Assembly: GCF_001570585.1 (NCBI RefSeq)
Contig: NZ_BBXF01000003.1
Location: 1,027,353 to 1,091,352 of the forward strand
Length of the DNA: 64,000 bases
From: Herbidospora daliensis
Lineage (GTDB): Bacteria; Actinomycetota; Actinomycetes; Streptosporangiales; Streptosporangiaceae
Direction: 5' to 3'
A program made the position numbers and the translations under genes. The first letter of the stretch is position 1. Every line of letters begins with the position of its first letter. Positions 49,577-59,862 of this stretch are shown in pieces. Below the pieces are notes generated by a model that did no database searches, was not told where the DNA came from, and saw only the letters and a program-made list of their open reading frames with translations.

Positions 49577-49947
49577 TGGGCGTCCTCCTTCAGGGTCTGT
49601 ACGGTCTTCTCCGGCACGGGATTGATCTCCCGCGCCTGGCGGCGTGCTCGGGCGTACATTCCGGCGGCCGCGCCGCCCCACAGGACGGCGACGATGAAGG
49701 CGGCCCACCCGGCGTCGAGCACGGCGTCGAGCGCCCACACGACCGCCAGGCTCAGGAAGATCGCGGCCATCCATCCGGCCAGTCCCGCGCCGCCGAACAG
49801 GCCCGCCGCCTTGCCCGCCTTGGCGGCCTCGGCCCGGATCTCCGTCTTGGCCAGCTCGACCTCCTGCCGGAACAGGGTCGACAGGTCGCCGCCCAACTGC
49901 CCCACGAGCTCGCCGAGCGTGGGCTCCGGACGGGCGGGACCGCTCAT
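49552..49947 (-). CDS. Phage holin superfamily 6-like membrane protein
   Basis: 131 aa. TLGELVGQLGGDLSTLFRQE followed by VELAKTEIRAEAAKAGKAAG and two transmembrane helices (GAGLAGWMAAIFLSLAVVWA, GWAAFIVAVLWGGAAAGMYA). This is the Phage_holin_3_6 (DUF1469) pattern, a chromosomal family of actinobacteria and proteobacteria, not a real phage holin. ATG at 49945-49947 overlaps the upstream stop by ATGA. Confidence 0.85.
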   Translation of the reverse strand: MSGPARPEPTLGELVGQLGGDLSTLFRQEVELAKTEIRAEAAKAGKAAGLFGGAGLAGWMAAIFLSLAVVWALDAVLDAGWAAFIVAVLWGGAAAGMYARARRQAREINPVPEKTVQTLKEDAQWMRDRTS

Positions 49948-50552
49948 CGCGGGTCCTCGCCGGGCCGCGTGGGAGCGGGCGTGCCGTAATCGGTCGGATA
50001 GGACTGGCGGGGGGCGGGCGTCGTGTAGTCGGTCGGGTAGGTCGTGGCCGGGCCGGGTGCGACGGGTGCGGTTCCGGTCGGTCCTGAGCCGGTGGGCCCC
50101 CAGCCCGTCGAGTTCTCGGTGCCCGCCTTCGCGACGCGGCCGATCAGGAAGCCGGCCGCCAGGGCGCCGGCGAGGAAGAGGCCGGGGCGGCGGCGGGCGA
50201 AGTCCTGCAGGTCGCCCGTCGCGCCGGTCAGGCCGCGGTGCTGCAGGTAGTCGGCGGCCCGGTGGCCGGTGCCGGCGACCTGCTGGAGCATTCCGTGGAC
50301 GGGGCTGTCGGGCTTGCCGCTCTCGGTCATGCCGGACAGGTCGTCGGCCCACTGCCGCAGGTTCTGCGCGGCCCGGCGGGTCTGGGAATCGGCCTCGTCG
50401 CGGACCCGGCCGCGCAACTGGTGCGCGGCCTGGCCCGCCTGGGTCCTGATCTCGTCGCCGACCTGGCGGGCCTGCTCCTTCGCGGTCCGCGTGGTGTCCG
50501 CGGTGGCCTCTTTGGCGCGGTCGACGGTGCTGGGCGTGGTGTGGTCACTCAT
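49944..50552 (-). CDS. Hypothetical protein, LEA-like N-terminus and one membrane helix
   Basis: 202 aa. The N-terminal half is a charged Ala/Gln/Arg amphipathic helix (RAKEATADTTRTAKEQARQV) reminiscent of LEA-type and CsbD-like proteins. A glycine/alanine membrane helix (GLFLAGALAAGFLIGRVAKA) follows at about residue 125, then a Pro/Thr/Tyr-rich tail with near repeats (YPTDYTTPAP, YPTDYGTPAP). First gene of the holin-like/DUF3618 unit; coupled by ATGA. No named family. Confidence 0.8.
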   Translation of the reverse strand: MSDHTTPSTVDRAKEATADTTRTAKEQARQVGDEIRTQAGQAAHQLRGRVRDEADSQTRRAAQNLRQWADDLSGMTESGKPDSPVHGMLQQVAGTGHRAADYLQHRGLTGATGDLQDFARRRPGLFLAGALAAGFLIGRVAKAGTENSTGWGPTGSGPTGTAPVAPGPATTYPTDYTTPAPRQSYPTDYGTPAPTRPGEDPR

Positions 50553-50591
50553 GAGGGCTCCTGCCTCGTCGGTGGATTCATCGAGGGCGCC

Positions 50592-51044
50592 CTAGTCGCG
50601 GCGGCGCGAGCCTTCGCCGGGACGGGAGAGGACGACGCCGAGGGCGATCATGCCCAGGCCCAAGGCCAGGTGCAGCCAGTTGTCGGCGGTGTTGAGAGGG
50701 ACGAAGTTGGCGTCGCTCTCGTGCCCGACGAGGAGGCCGTACACCAGCAGGAGCAGGTAGACGACGCCGCCGCCGATGAGGAAGACCCGGGAGGCGGTCC
50801 AGGAGCGGTAGGCGGCGATGCCGGCCACGCCGAAGAGCAGATGCACGATGTTGTGCAAGATCGACACCTGGAAGACGCCGAGGAGCAGCGCTTCGGAGTG
50901 GTGCCCGGCGAACTCCATCGTGTCGTAGTTCGTGGTGATGCCCGGCACGAAGCCGAGCAGGCCCACCAGCAGGAAGACCACGCCGGTGATGAGCGCGGCG
51001 CGGCGCAGCGGTAAGTGGGTGCGGGGGGAAACCGAGGTGTTCAC
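50592..51044 (-). CDS. DUF4383 membrane protein
   Basis: 150 aa with four helices: LITGVVFLLVGLLGFVPGIT, HNIVHLLFGVAGIAAYRSW, RVFLIGGGVVYLLLLVYGLL and NWLHLALGLGMIALGVVLS. The pattern LxGxxFLLVGxLGFxPG and the H-N-x-x-H-L-x-F-G segment are those of DUF4383. Function unknown; common in stress-tolerant actinobacteria. Forty bases upstream of the LEA-like gene in the same direction. Confidence 0.88.
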   Translation of the reverse strand: MNTSVSPRTHLPLRRAALITGVVFLLVGLLGFVPGITTNYDTMEFAGHHSEALLLGVFQVSILHNIVHLLFGVAGIAAYRSWTASRVFLIGGGVVYLLLLVYGLLVGHESDANFVPLNTADNWLHLALGLGMIALGVVLSRPGEGSRRRD

Positions 51045-51261
51045 GAGTCCTCCTACGACGGAACGTCGATCGGACGGTCTCGACAGCGCGACTGATGTGC
51101 TGGTCCCCGTGCGCTACCCGGCGATATCGGCCTCAATCGTCATGGACGACACAACACCGACTCGCGGATCGGGTTGTGTCCGGCCGGTCATGCGTCTGGC
51201 CTGGCCGCGGAGGGGGTTCCGCGTTGTCCGCCAGGCCGGTTCACGGCTTCTCAGCTCCGGG

Positions 51262-51765
51262 TCACGCCGGGAAGTCCTTCGGGTTGACGCCGGTCGTGCG
51301 GGCGTTGCCGCCCTTGACGGGGTTGAGGGTGAGCGTCCAGACGGTCGACGAGGTCGCGGTCGTGGTGAACTTCAGGCGGCCGGTGAAGCGCTGGTAGGAG
51401 GCGCTCTTGGTGAACCTCCGCTTCGAGGTGCTGAAACGGTAGCCGGTGGTGAAGTAGACGACGTAGTTGCCGTCGTCGACCTGCTTGAAGCTCGCGGTCG
51501 ACTTCGCCCGGACGTACAGGCTGAAGGCTTTGGACTTGCCCCGGACCAGGGTGACGACCCCGTCCTTGGCGGTGCCGTTCTTGATCTTCAGGATGCCTTC
51601 TCCGCCGCTGATGCGGTTGTAGATGACCTTGCCGTTGCCCGGTCGCGCCGCGGCCTGGGAGACCGTGGCGGTCTCCTGGACGGAGGCGGCGGCGGGCGAG
51701 ACGACATATCCGGTCAGGAGAGCGGATGTCAGGATCGCTCCTGCGAGGGGACGTAATGAGAACAT
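51262..51765 (-). CDS. Secreted protein of unknown function
   Basis: 167 aa. Signal peptide MFSLRPLAGAILTSALLTGY followed by VVSPAAA, cleavage probably after Ala27. The mature part is basic, rich in Thr, Ser, Lys and beta-strand patterns (NGKVIYNRISGGEGILKIKN, YVVYFTTGYRFSTSKRRF), no cysteines. I do not recognise it. Stands alone. Confidence 0.72.
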   Translation of the reverse strand: MFSLRPLAGAILTSALLTGYVVSPAAASVQETATVSQAAARPGNGKVIYNRISGGEGILKIKNGTAKDGVVTLVRGKSKAFSLYVRAKSTASFKQVDDGNYVVYFTTGYRFSTSKRRFTKSASYQRFTGRLKFTTTATSSTVWTLTLNPVKGGNARTTGVNPKDFPA

Positions 51766-52024
51766 TTCGCCAGAATGGCGAAGTTCTGTCGGCCGCGCAA
51801 CGCGCTTAATGTCGGCCGATCCCGCGCTGGAAGCGGCCCGACTGCGCTGATCAGGACACGTGCGCCGGTTCTCGAAGCTCGGGCTCGCCGGGAAACGGGC
51901 ACGGGTAGGACATCCTCGGTGACGTGACCCGCGTCACCGAAAAAGGTCGGTCCGGCGGTGATCAACTGGCCGATGCGGGGGCAGTACCGGTCGACCCGAG
52001 AGGTTCCGTCCGGAGGAGTCTGAC

Positions 52025-52177
52025 ATGGCCCTGTTCGAGCTGATCTGCTACCTGATCGCGTTCGTCCTGTTCATCCTGGCCGCGCTCAACGTCGGCGCGC
52101 GCTTCAACCTGGTGGCGGCGGGGCTCGCGGCGGCCGTGCTGCCGACCCTGGTCGCCGCGTTCAACGGCCTGACCTGA
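52025..52177 (+). CDS. Small membrane protein (50 aa)
   Basis: ATG 52025 with GGAGGAG 13-7 bases upstream, stop TGA at 52175-52177. The product MALFELICYLIAFVLFILAA continues LNVGARFNLVAAGLAAAVLP with two hydrophobic helices separated by NVGARFN. Short proteins of this kind are frequent in actinobacteria and often unannotated. The strong ribosome site supports it. Function unknown. Confidence 0.65.
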   Translation: MALFELICYLIAFVLFILAALNVGARFNLVAAGLAAAVLPTLVAAFNGLT

Positions 52178-52195
52178 GCCGCTACGATCTTCGGC

Positions 52196-52687
52196 GTGCT
52201 TCGTCCCTGGTCTCTGGTCGCGCTGGTCGCCGCCGTGGTGCCGATCGTGGTGCTGGCCCACGGCGAGGGGAGCGGATCGGTCCCGGCCATGCCCGTCGGC
52301 ATGGCCGGCACCCTGTTCCCCGGCAGCGGCCATCGGGGCCTGCTCTATCCGGTGGACGTCTTCCTCGTCGGCGTCATGCTGCTCCTGGTGGCGGCGGCCC
52401 TGCTGGCCGCCTCCCGGACCCCGGCCCGCGTGGTCGGGGTCGGCTGCGGGCTGCTGGGGTCGTTCCATCTGGCGGAGCTCGTCGACGAACTGCCGTCGAC
52501 CCTGGCGATGATCGGGCTGCCCGCCGACGCGACCGCGGGCAGTCAGGCCGACGAGTACTTCGGCACCCGCCCCGACGGCGCCTACTGGGCGCTGGCCGTG
52601 CTCGCCTACGGGCTGATCGCGGTCGCGCTGCTGCGTCACCCCGGCAGGAACGAGAGCACGAAGCCGGCCGCCAGGTCGTGCCAGTAG
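52196..52687 (+). CDS. Membrane protein of unknown function
   Basis: 163 aa from GTG 52196. Four predicted helices, including RPWSLVALVAAVVPIVVLA at the start and VDVFLVGVMLLLVAAALLAA; a conserved-looking FHLAELVDELPSTLAMIGL segment and a final YWALAVLAYGLIAVALL. No family recognised. Nineteen bases after the small membrane protein, so likely one transcript. Its end overlaps the convergent hydrolase by 52 bases. Confidence 0.68.
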   Translation: MLRPWSLVALVAAVVPIVVLAHGEGSGSVPAMPVGMAGTLFPGSGHRGLLYPVDVFLVGVMLLLVAAALLAASRTPARVVGVGCGLLGSFHLAELVDELPSTLAMIGLPADATAGSQADEYFGTRPDGAYWALAVLAYGLIAVALLRHPGRNESTKPAARSCQ

Positions 52688-53262
52688 CGGGGGTTGCGCA
52701 GCATCGCGTGGTTCTCCCCGGGCACGTCCACCACCTCGACGGCGCGGGTCACCTCGCGGGCCCGGCCGGCGTAGTAGTGGGTGGCGCGGGGAGAGGTCAT
52801 GCGGTCGTCGGTTCCGTGGGCCAGCAGCAGCCGCCGGTCCCGGAGCTGCTCCACCGGTTCGCCCTTGGGCAACCACGGCGCCAGCGCCGCGACGCCCCGC
52901 ACGTTCGGGTGCCCGGCGGCGCGCAGCGCCGTGCGGCCGCCCATCGAGTGGCCGACCATGACCACCGGGACGTCGATCCCGTGCGCGAGCCGCACCTGCT
53001 CCAGCACCCGTTCGACGTCGGCGACGGGGGAGGCGGCCGGGCCGTTCCAGCCGCGCACCCGGTAACGCACCCGCCAGACGGCGACGCCGCGGCGCGCCCC
53101 GGCGTTCCGGATCGCCCAGGCGAACGGCAGCATGCGCAGGACGGCGAGCTGCCAGGCGTTCGTCGGGCCCGGCCCGACCTCCCGGCCGCCGTGCAGCACC
53201 AGCGTGACCAGTCGCGTCGCGCCCCGGGCGGGATGGATCGTCGTGTACGGCATGCTCTCCAT
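52636..53262 (-). CDS. Alpha/beta hydrolase
   Basis: 208 aa. Oxyanion region LVLHGGREVGPGP, nucleophile elbow VMVGHSMGGRTAL with Ser, acid region HGTDDRMTSP and catalytic His in PGENHAMLRN. Compact hydrolase of the dienelactone hydrolase/acyl-ester type. ATG at 53260-53262; a second ATG (MPYTT) nine bases downstream is possible. No signal peptide. Confidence 0.88.
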   Translation of the reverse strand: MESMPYTTIHPARGATRLVTLVLHGGREVGPGPTNAWQLAVLRMLPFAWAIRNAGARRGVAVWRVRYRVRGWNGPAASPVADVERVLEQVRLAHGIDVPVVMVGHSMGGRTALRAAGHPNVRGVAALAPWLPKGEPVEQLRDRRLLLAHGTDDRMTSPRATHYYAGRAREVTRAVEVVDVPGENHAMLRNPRYWHDLAAGFVLSFLPG

Positions 53263-53299
53263 GACATCTCATTCGGAGCGGTGGCCGGAACGGACGGGT

Positions 53300-54067
53300 C
53301 TAGACGAGGGTCAGCACCCGCGGGCCGTCGTCGGTGATCGCGACGGAGTGCTCGACGTGGACGGCCCGGCTGCCGTCGACCGTGTGCAGGGCCCAGCCGT
53401 CCTCGGCCGTCAGGTAGCGGTCCTTGCCGCCGGCCATGAACATCGGCTCCAGGGCCAGCGTCATGCCCGCCTTCAGCACCAGCCCCCGGCCGGGACGGCC
53501 CTCGTTGGCGACGTGCGGGTCCTCGTGCATGTGCCGGCCGATGCCGTGGCCGCCGAAGTCGCGCGGGATGCCGTAACCGGCGGCCCGGCCGACGGCGCCG
53601 ATCGCCGCGCCGATGTCGCCGAGCCGGTTCCCCGGGACGGCGGCGGCGATGGCCGCCTCCAGGGCCTTCTCCGCGGTGGCGACGAGCCGCTCGTCGGCCG
53701 GGTCGGCGGGCCCGACGATGACCGTGAACGCCGAGTCGGCCGCCCAGCCGTTCAGGTAGGCGCCACAGTCGATGCTGACGACGTCGCCCTCGCCGATCCG
53801 GTAGCGGTCGGGGATGCCGTGCACGATCACGTCGTTCACCGAGGCGCAGATCACGGCGGGGAAGGGGGTCGGCGCGAAGCGGGGCTGGTAGTGCAGGAAG
53901 GCGGGCTTGGCGCCGCTCTCCCTGATGACGGTCGCGGCGATCTCGTCGAGCTCGACGAGCCGCACGCCGGGCCTGATCGCCTCCCGCGCGGCCCGCAGCG
54001 CCCTGCCCACCACGAGGCCGACCTCGCGCATGGCGTCCAGTTCGGCGGCGGTCTTGATCTCAACCAT
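53300..54067 (-). CDS. map: Methionine aminopeptidase, type I
   Basis: 255 aa from ATG 54065-54067 with GGGAG upstream; a TTG seven codons earlier is less likely. Metal ligands are all present: SIDCGAYLNGWAADSA (two Asp), GGHGIGRHMHEDPHV (His), LALEPMF (Glu) and VHVEHSVAI (Glu). Removes the initiator Met from new proteins. Actinobacteria often have two or more map genes; this copy has no N-terminal SH3-binding extension. Divergent from the small XRE regulator. Confidence 0.95.
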   Translation of the reverse strand: MVEIKTAAELDAMREVGLVVGRALRAAREAIRPGVRLVELDEIAATVIRESGAKPAFLHYQPRFAPTPFPAVICASVNDVIVHGIPDRYRIGEGDVVSIDCGAYLNGWAADSAFTVIVGPADPADERLVATAEKALEAAIAAAVPGNRLGDIGAAIGAVGRAAGYGIPRDFGGHGIGRHMHEDPHVANEGRPGRGLVLKAGMTLALEPMFMAGGKDRYLTAEDGWALHTVDGSRAVHVEHSVAITDDGPRVLTLV

Positions 54068-54119
54068 GGTGTACTCCCGTGGATCCAATACTTATACCGG
54101 TATTGTTATCACGTGTTGC

Positions 54120-54125
54120 TATGAT
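54120..54125 (+). promoter_or_regulatory. Candidate -10 box for a leaderless XRE transcript
   Basis: TATGAT at 54120-54125 is close to the consensus TATAAT and lies eight bases before ATG 54133, which would make the mRNA leaderless. No -35 box at the usual distance is clear. Nearby, ataccggtat (54094-54103) is a palindrome that could bind the regulator itself. Confidence 0.35.
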
Positions 54126-54132
54126 CGCGTGC

Positions 54133-54387
54133 ATGGTCCGACCACCGCTCACCGAACTCGACCACGAACGCGGCAACCGCCTGGGCGCCCTCCTCCGCCA
54201 GGCCCGCGGCGACCGCAGCATGACCGACGTCGCCGCCGCCGCCGGCATCAGCCCCGAGACCCTCCGCAAGATCGAGACCGGCCGGGTCCCCACGCCGGCC
54301 TTCTTCACCATCGCCGCCCTCGCCGGCGCCCTGGGCATCTCCCTCGACGTCCTCGCCGAGATCACCACGGCGGAGCGCGCCGCCTGA
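54133..54387 (+). CDS. XRE-family (Cro/CI) transcriptional regulator
   Basis: 84 aa from ATG 54133 (ATG 54121 also in frame). A single helix-turn-helix domain: RLGALLRQARGDRSMTDVAA, AAGISPETLRKIETGRVPTP, FFTIAALAGALGISLDVL. No extra domain. Short XRE proteins like this usually repress their own operon. The TGA stop overlaps the presumed start of the HAD-type gene, so the two should be co-expressed. Confidence 0.85.
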   Translation: MVRPPLTELDHERGNRLGALLRQARGDRSMTDVAAAAGISPETLRKIETGRVPTPAFFTIAALAGALGISLDVLAEITTAERAA

Positions 54388-54881
54388 CGCCCGCCCGGCC
54401 CCTGATCCTGCTCGACGTCGACGGGGTGCTGAACCCGTTCCGGCGGCCGGGCCCGGAGTGGGGGCCGCACACGTGCACGTCGGCCGGGCAGCCCTACCTG
54501 CTGTGGCTGAACCCGGCCCACGGCCCGCGCCTGCTGGCGCTCGCCCACGAGACCGGCGCCGAACTGGTGTGGGCGACCACCTGGCAGCACGACGCCAACG
54601 TGAGCATCGGCCCGATCCTCGGGCTGCCGAAGTTGCCGGTCATCGAGGTCGACAAGGGACGGGGCGCCGAGGGGCCCGGGTGCTGCTGGAAGATCCCGGC
54701 CGTCGCCGACTACGTCGGCCGCCGCCCCTTCGTGTGGTTCGACGACGACCTCGGCCGGGCCGACCGGCTCTGGCTGGAGGCCCATCCGAACGTCGGCCGG
54801 TTCCGGCTGCTGCACGTCGGTTCGAGCCGGGGTATCCGTGACGCCCACTTCCGTCAGGCCCGTGCCTGGCTCACCTCCTGA
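54384..54881 (+). CDS. HAD-like hydrolase with probable CTG start
   Basis: About 165 aa. Motif I ILLDVDGVLNPFRR at the N-terminus, LVWATTWQHDAN, a conserved KLPVIEVDKGRG, KIPAVADYV and FVWFDDDLGRAD (motif IV Asp-Asp), matching a family of HAD-domain proteins common in actinobacteria. The frame has no ATG, GTG or TTG before the DVDG motif that would leave it complete; CTG at 54384-54386 overlaps the XRE stop (CTGA), mirroring the usual ATGA coupling. Start assignment is therefore tentative; family call is good. Confidence 0.75.
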   Translation: MTPARPLILLDVDGVLNPFRRPGPEWGPHTCTSAGQPYLLWLNPAHGPRLLALAHETGAELVWATTWQHDANVSIGPILGLPKLPVIEVDKGRGAEGPGCCWKIPAVADYVGRRPFVWFDDDLGRADRLWLEAHPNVGRFRLLHVGSSRGIRDAHFRQARAWLTS

Positions 54882-55028
54882 CGGAGTGGCCCGTCGTCGG
54901 AGTGGTCTTGGGTGTTTTCGCTGGTCACGACGGTTTTCGCGGGTCGGTTCGGCCGGGCTTCAAGTGCCTCGCAAGGTGATCCTCCGACGGTGGCGTTCAC
55001 GGCTGCCCATTCAGCAGGAGGATGCGCG

Positions 55029-55526
55029 ATGTCCGCGTACAAGAAGATCGCCGTCGGTGTGACCGCCCTCGCGGCGCTGGCGCTGGCCGCGCCCGCGCAG
55101 GCGGCCGACGAGGCCGGCAAGCTGACCGCCCGCCTCACGATCACCGAGCTCGGCAAGCACGGCAACGACTGCCGGGTGCTCACCGTCGGCAAGGTCGGGA
55201 TGACGCACGCCCAGGCGCAGTACCTGGTCGACAACGGCGCGACGGCGCGGGTGGAGATCTGGGGTGAGGACCCCGCCTACGACAACCGCATGTACAAGGG
55301 GCCGAAGGCGTCGCTCAGCGCGGTGTCGGACAAGAACGGCGGCGGGCTCTTCATCCTCTCCGACCTGACCCTGTTCTGCGCGAAGTACCTCGACGAGGAC
55401 GACGGGCCGCTGCTCGACATCGGCGACGAGATCTACACGAAGATCATCTTCGAGGCGCCCGGCTATCCCCGAATGACGAAACGGTCGAATACGGTCCACG
55501 GCTCCTACGGCCTGTTCGGCACCTGA
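55029..55526 (+). CDS. Secreted protein of unknown function
   Basis: 165 aa from ATG 55029, seven bases after AGGAGG; a longer upstream reading to 54912 is not needed. Signal peptide MSAYKKIAVGVTALAALALA followed by APAQA, cleaved before ADEAG. The mature part has TITELGKHGNDCRVLTVGKV, an acidic EIWGEDPAYDN and two cysteines that could form a disulfide. No family recognised; the fold may be a secreted beta-sandwich. Confidence 0.75.
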   Translation: MSAYKKIAVGVTALAALALAAPAQAADEAGKLTARLTITELGKHGNDCRVLTVGKVGMTHAQAQYLVDNGATARVEIWGEDPAYDNRMYKGPKASLSAVSDKNGGGLFILSDLTLFCAKYLDEDDGPLLDIGDEIYTKIIFEAPGYPRMTKRSNTVHGSYGLFGT

Positions 55527-55582
55527 CCCCCGAGGCCGGGTGGATCACCTCGGCCCAGATCGCCGATCCCGAGCAGCCTGGT

Positions 55583-55650
55583 CGGAAAGCCCGGCCCGAA
55601 AGCCCGGTCGGAAAGCCCAGCCGTAAAGCCCGGCCGTAAAGCCCGGCCGG
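55583..55650. repeat. Five tandem copies of a 13-bp unit
   Basis: The unit aaagcccggccgt (with single-base variants) starts at 55586, 55599, 55612, 55625 and 55638, exactly 13 bases apart, in the gap between the secreted protein gene and tex. GC-rich and self-complementary in part (ccggcc). Confidence 0.85.
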
Positions 55651-55691
55651 GCCGGCTCGGAATGGCCGAGCGGCCCGGCCTCAGCGGGGGG

Positions 55692-58025
<2,334 letters not shown>

Positions 58026-58039
58026 GATCTTCCTTCTCC

Positions 58040-59833
58040 CTAGGCTCCGGCCCATTCTGCCGGACCGGCGTGCCCGCCGAGCCTGGTCGGCCACAGCCGG
58101 GTGGTGCAGTCGTCCGAGGTGGTGGCCAGCAGGTGGCCGTCGGGATGGAAGGCGGCCCCGTTGACGGCCGAGGTGTGGCCGGTGCGGCAGGCCAGCTCCG
58201 CGCCGCTCGCGGTGTCCCAGATCCTGACGGTACGGTCGTCGCCCCCCGTCGCCAGCAGCTCGCCCGCGGCGTCGAAGGCGACGGCCCGCACGCCGGCGGT
58301 GTGGCCGGTCAGCTCTCGGGAGGCGCCGGTGCGCCGGTTCTCCAGCCTGACCGCGCCCCCCGGCAGGGCGGTCGCCACCAGGTGGCCGCACGCCGCCGAG
58401 GCCCCGACCACCAGGTCGTCGCCGGCGAAGACGACGCTGTCACCCGGCTGCTGGCTCAGCTGGCGGCCCATCACGGTGTCCCACTCCCGGACCGTGCCGT
58501 CGGCGCCCGCGGTCGCGATGACGTCGCCCGACGGATGGAAGGCGACCGAGGTCACCGGGCCGATGTGCCCGATCAGGGGCTCGCCGAAGGAGCGCCGGGT
58601 GTCGGGGTCCCAGAGCCGTACGGTGTGGTCGGCGCAGGAGGCCGCCAGCAGGTGGCCGCCCGGGTGGAAGGCCACCACCGGGCCGCCCGGCAGCGGGTCG
58701 CCGATCGGGTCGCGGGTCACCGGGTCCCAGAGCCGGACCGCCCGGTCGGCGGTGGCCAGCAGGTGCCCGCGCGGGTGGAAGGCCACCCCGTGGACGGGCG
58801 CGTCGTGGCCGGTCAGCCGGCGGGCGACGACCGCCGAGGTCATCCGGGTCTCCAGCTCGTCGACGCGGGCGCTCAGGCGGCGCACCAGGTCGTCGCGCTC
58901 TTCGAGGCGGCGGTGCAGGTCGTCGCGGACCCGCCGGGCCACCGCGTGGGTGTGCTGGAGGGTCACCAGCGAGCGGCGCAGCCGGGCCACCCGGTCGGCC
59001 GGCTCATCGTCGGGCAGGCCCTCGATCCGCCAGCGCCGGACCTCGCCCCGGTCGTCGACGGCGACCAGGAGCGAGCGGCCGAGGGCCACCGCCTGGACCG
59101 CCCCCGTATGGCCGGTCACCCGGGCGAGGGGGGCGGCGCCCAGGTCGTACAGGGAAATGGAGTCGTCCCAGTTCACGGCGGCCAGCACAGCGCCGCGGGC
59201 GGCCAGGCCGGACACCGGCTCGGGCGTGATCACCTCGTCGCCGACGCGGGCGAGGCGGTCGGCGCCGACGATCACCAGCCGCCCCGCGAGGAAGGCGACG
59301 CCCTCGCCGGGGACGGGGTCGCCGACCGGCTGGCCGGTGCCGGCGTCCCACAGGCGGACCGTGCCGTCCTTGGCGGCGGTGGCGAGCAGGTGCCCGGCGG
59401 GGTGGAAGGCCAGCTCGACGACCCGGCCGGTGTGCCCGGTCAGCGGGTCGCCGACCGGCATCCGGGTCACCGGGTCCCAGAGGCGGACCGTGTGGTCCCA
59501 GCCCGCGCTGGCCAGCAGGTGGCCGTCGGGGTGGAAGCCGACGGCGGTCACGAGGTCGTCGTGACCCTTCAGCTCCCCGGCCGGCACCCCGGACAGGTCC
59601 CACAGGCGGACCACGCCGTCGTCGCCCCCGGAGGCGAGCAGGTGGCCGTCGGGGTGGAAGGCGAGGGTCATCGTGTACGGGGACCCGCTCATCTCCACGC
59701 CCGTGGAGTAGCGGATCAGGCCCGTGTCGTCGGAGGTGGCGATCAGTTCGCCGCCGGGATGCAGGGCCACCCCGGCGACGGGGGCGGAATGGCCGGTCAG
59801 CGGTTCGCCGAAAGGCGTGACTCTAAGGCGCAT
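58040..59833 (-). CDS. WD40-repeat protein with central coiled coil
   Basis: 597 aa from ATG 59831-59833. About ten WD40 blades, each with a GH...FHPxGHLLAT...D.TVRLWD pattern (for example [40 protein letters not shown]). The blades form two groups separated by a helical, probably coiled-coil segment ([40 protein letters not shown]) near residues 300-345. Lacks the kinase or TIR domains often linked to bacterial WD40 proteins. Likely a protein-interaction scaffold; partner unknown. Fourteen bases from the tex start, possibly co-transcribed with it. Confidence 0.85.
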   Translation of the reverse strand: MRLRVTPFGEPLTGHSAPVAGVALHPGGELIATSDDTGLIRYSTGVEMSGSPYTMTLAFHPDGHLLASGGDDGVVRLWDLSGVPAGELKGHDDLVTAVGFHPDGHLLASAGWDHTVRLWDPVTRMPVGDPLTGHTGRVVELAFHPAGHLLATAAKDGTVRLWDAGTGQPVGDPVPGEGVAFLAGRLVIVGADRLARVGDEVITPEPVSGLAARGAVLAAVNWDDSISLYDLGAAPLARVTGHTGAVQAVALGRSLLVAVDDRGEVRRWRIEGLPDDEPADRVARLRRSLVTLQHTHAVARRVRDDLHRRLEERDDLVRRLSARVDELETRMTSAVVARRLTGHDAPVHGVAFHPRGHLLATADRAVRLWDPVTRDPIGDPLPGGPVVAFHPGGHLLAASCADHTVRLWDPDTRRSFGEPLIGHIGPVTSVAFHPSGDVIATAGADGTVREWDTVMGRQLSQQPGDSVVFAGDDLVVGASAACGHLVATALPGGAVRLENRRTGASRELTGHTAGVRAVAFDAAGELLATGGDDRTVRIWDTASGAELACRTGHTSAVNGAAFHPDGHLLATTSDDCTTRLWPTRLGGHAGPAEWAGA

Positions 59834-59862
59834 ATGACCGGCAGCATTCCAGATTGTCAGGG

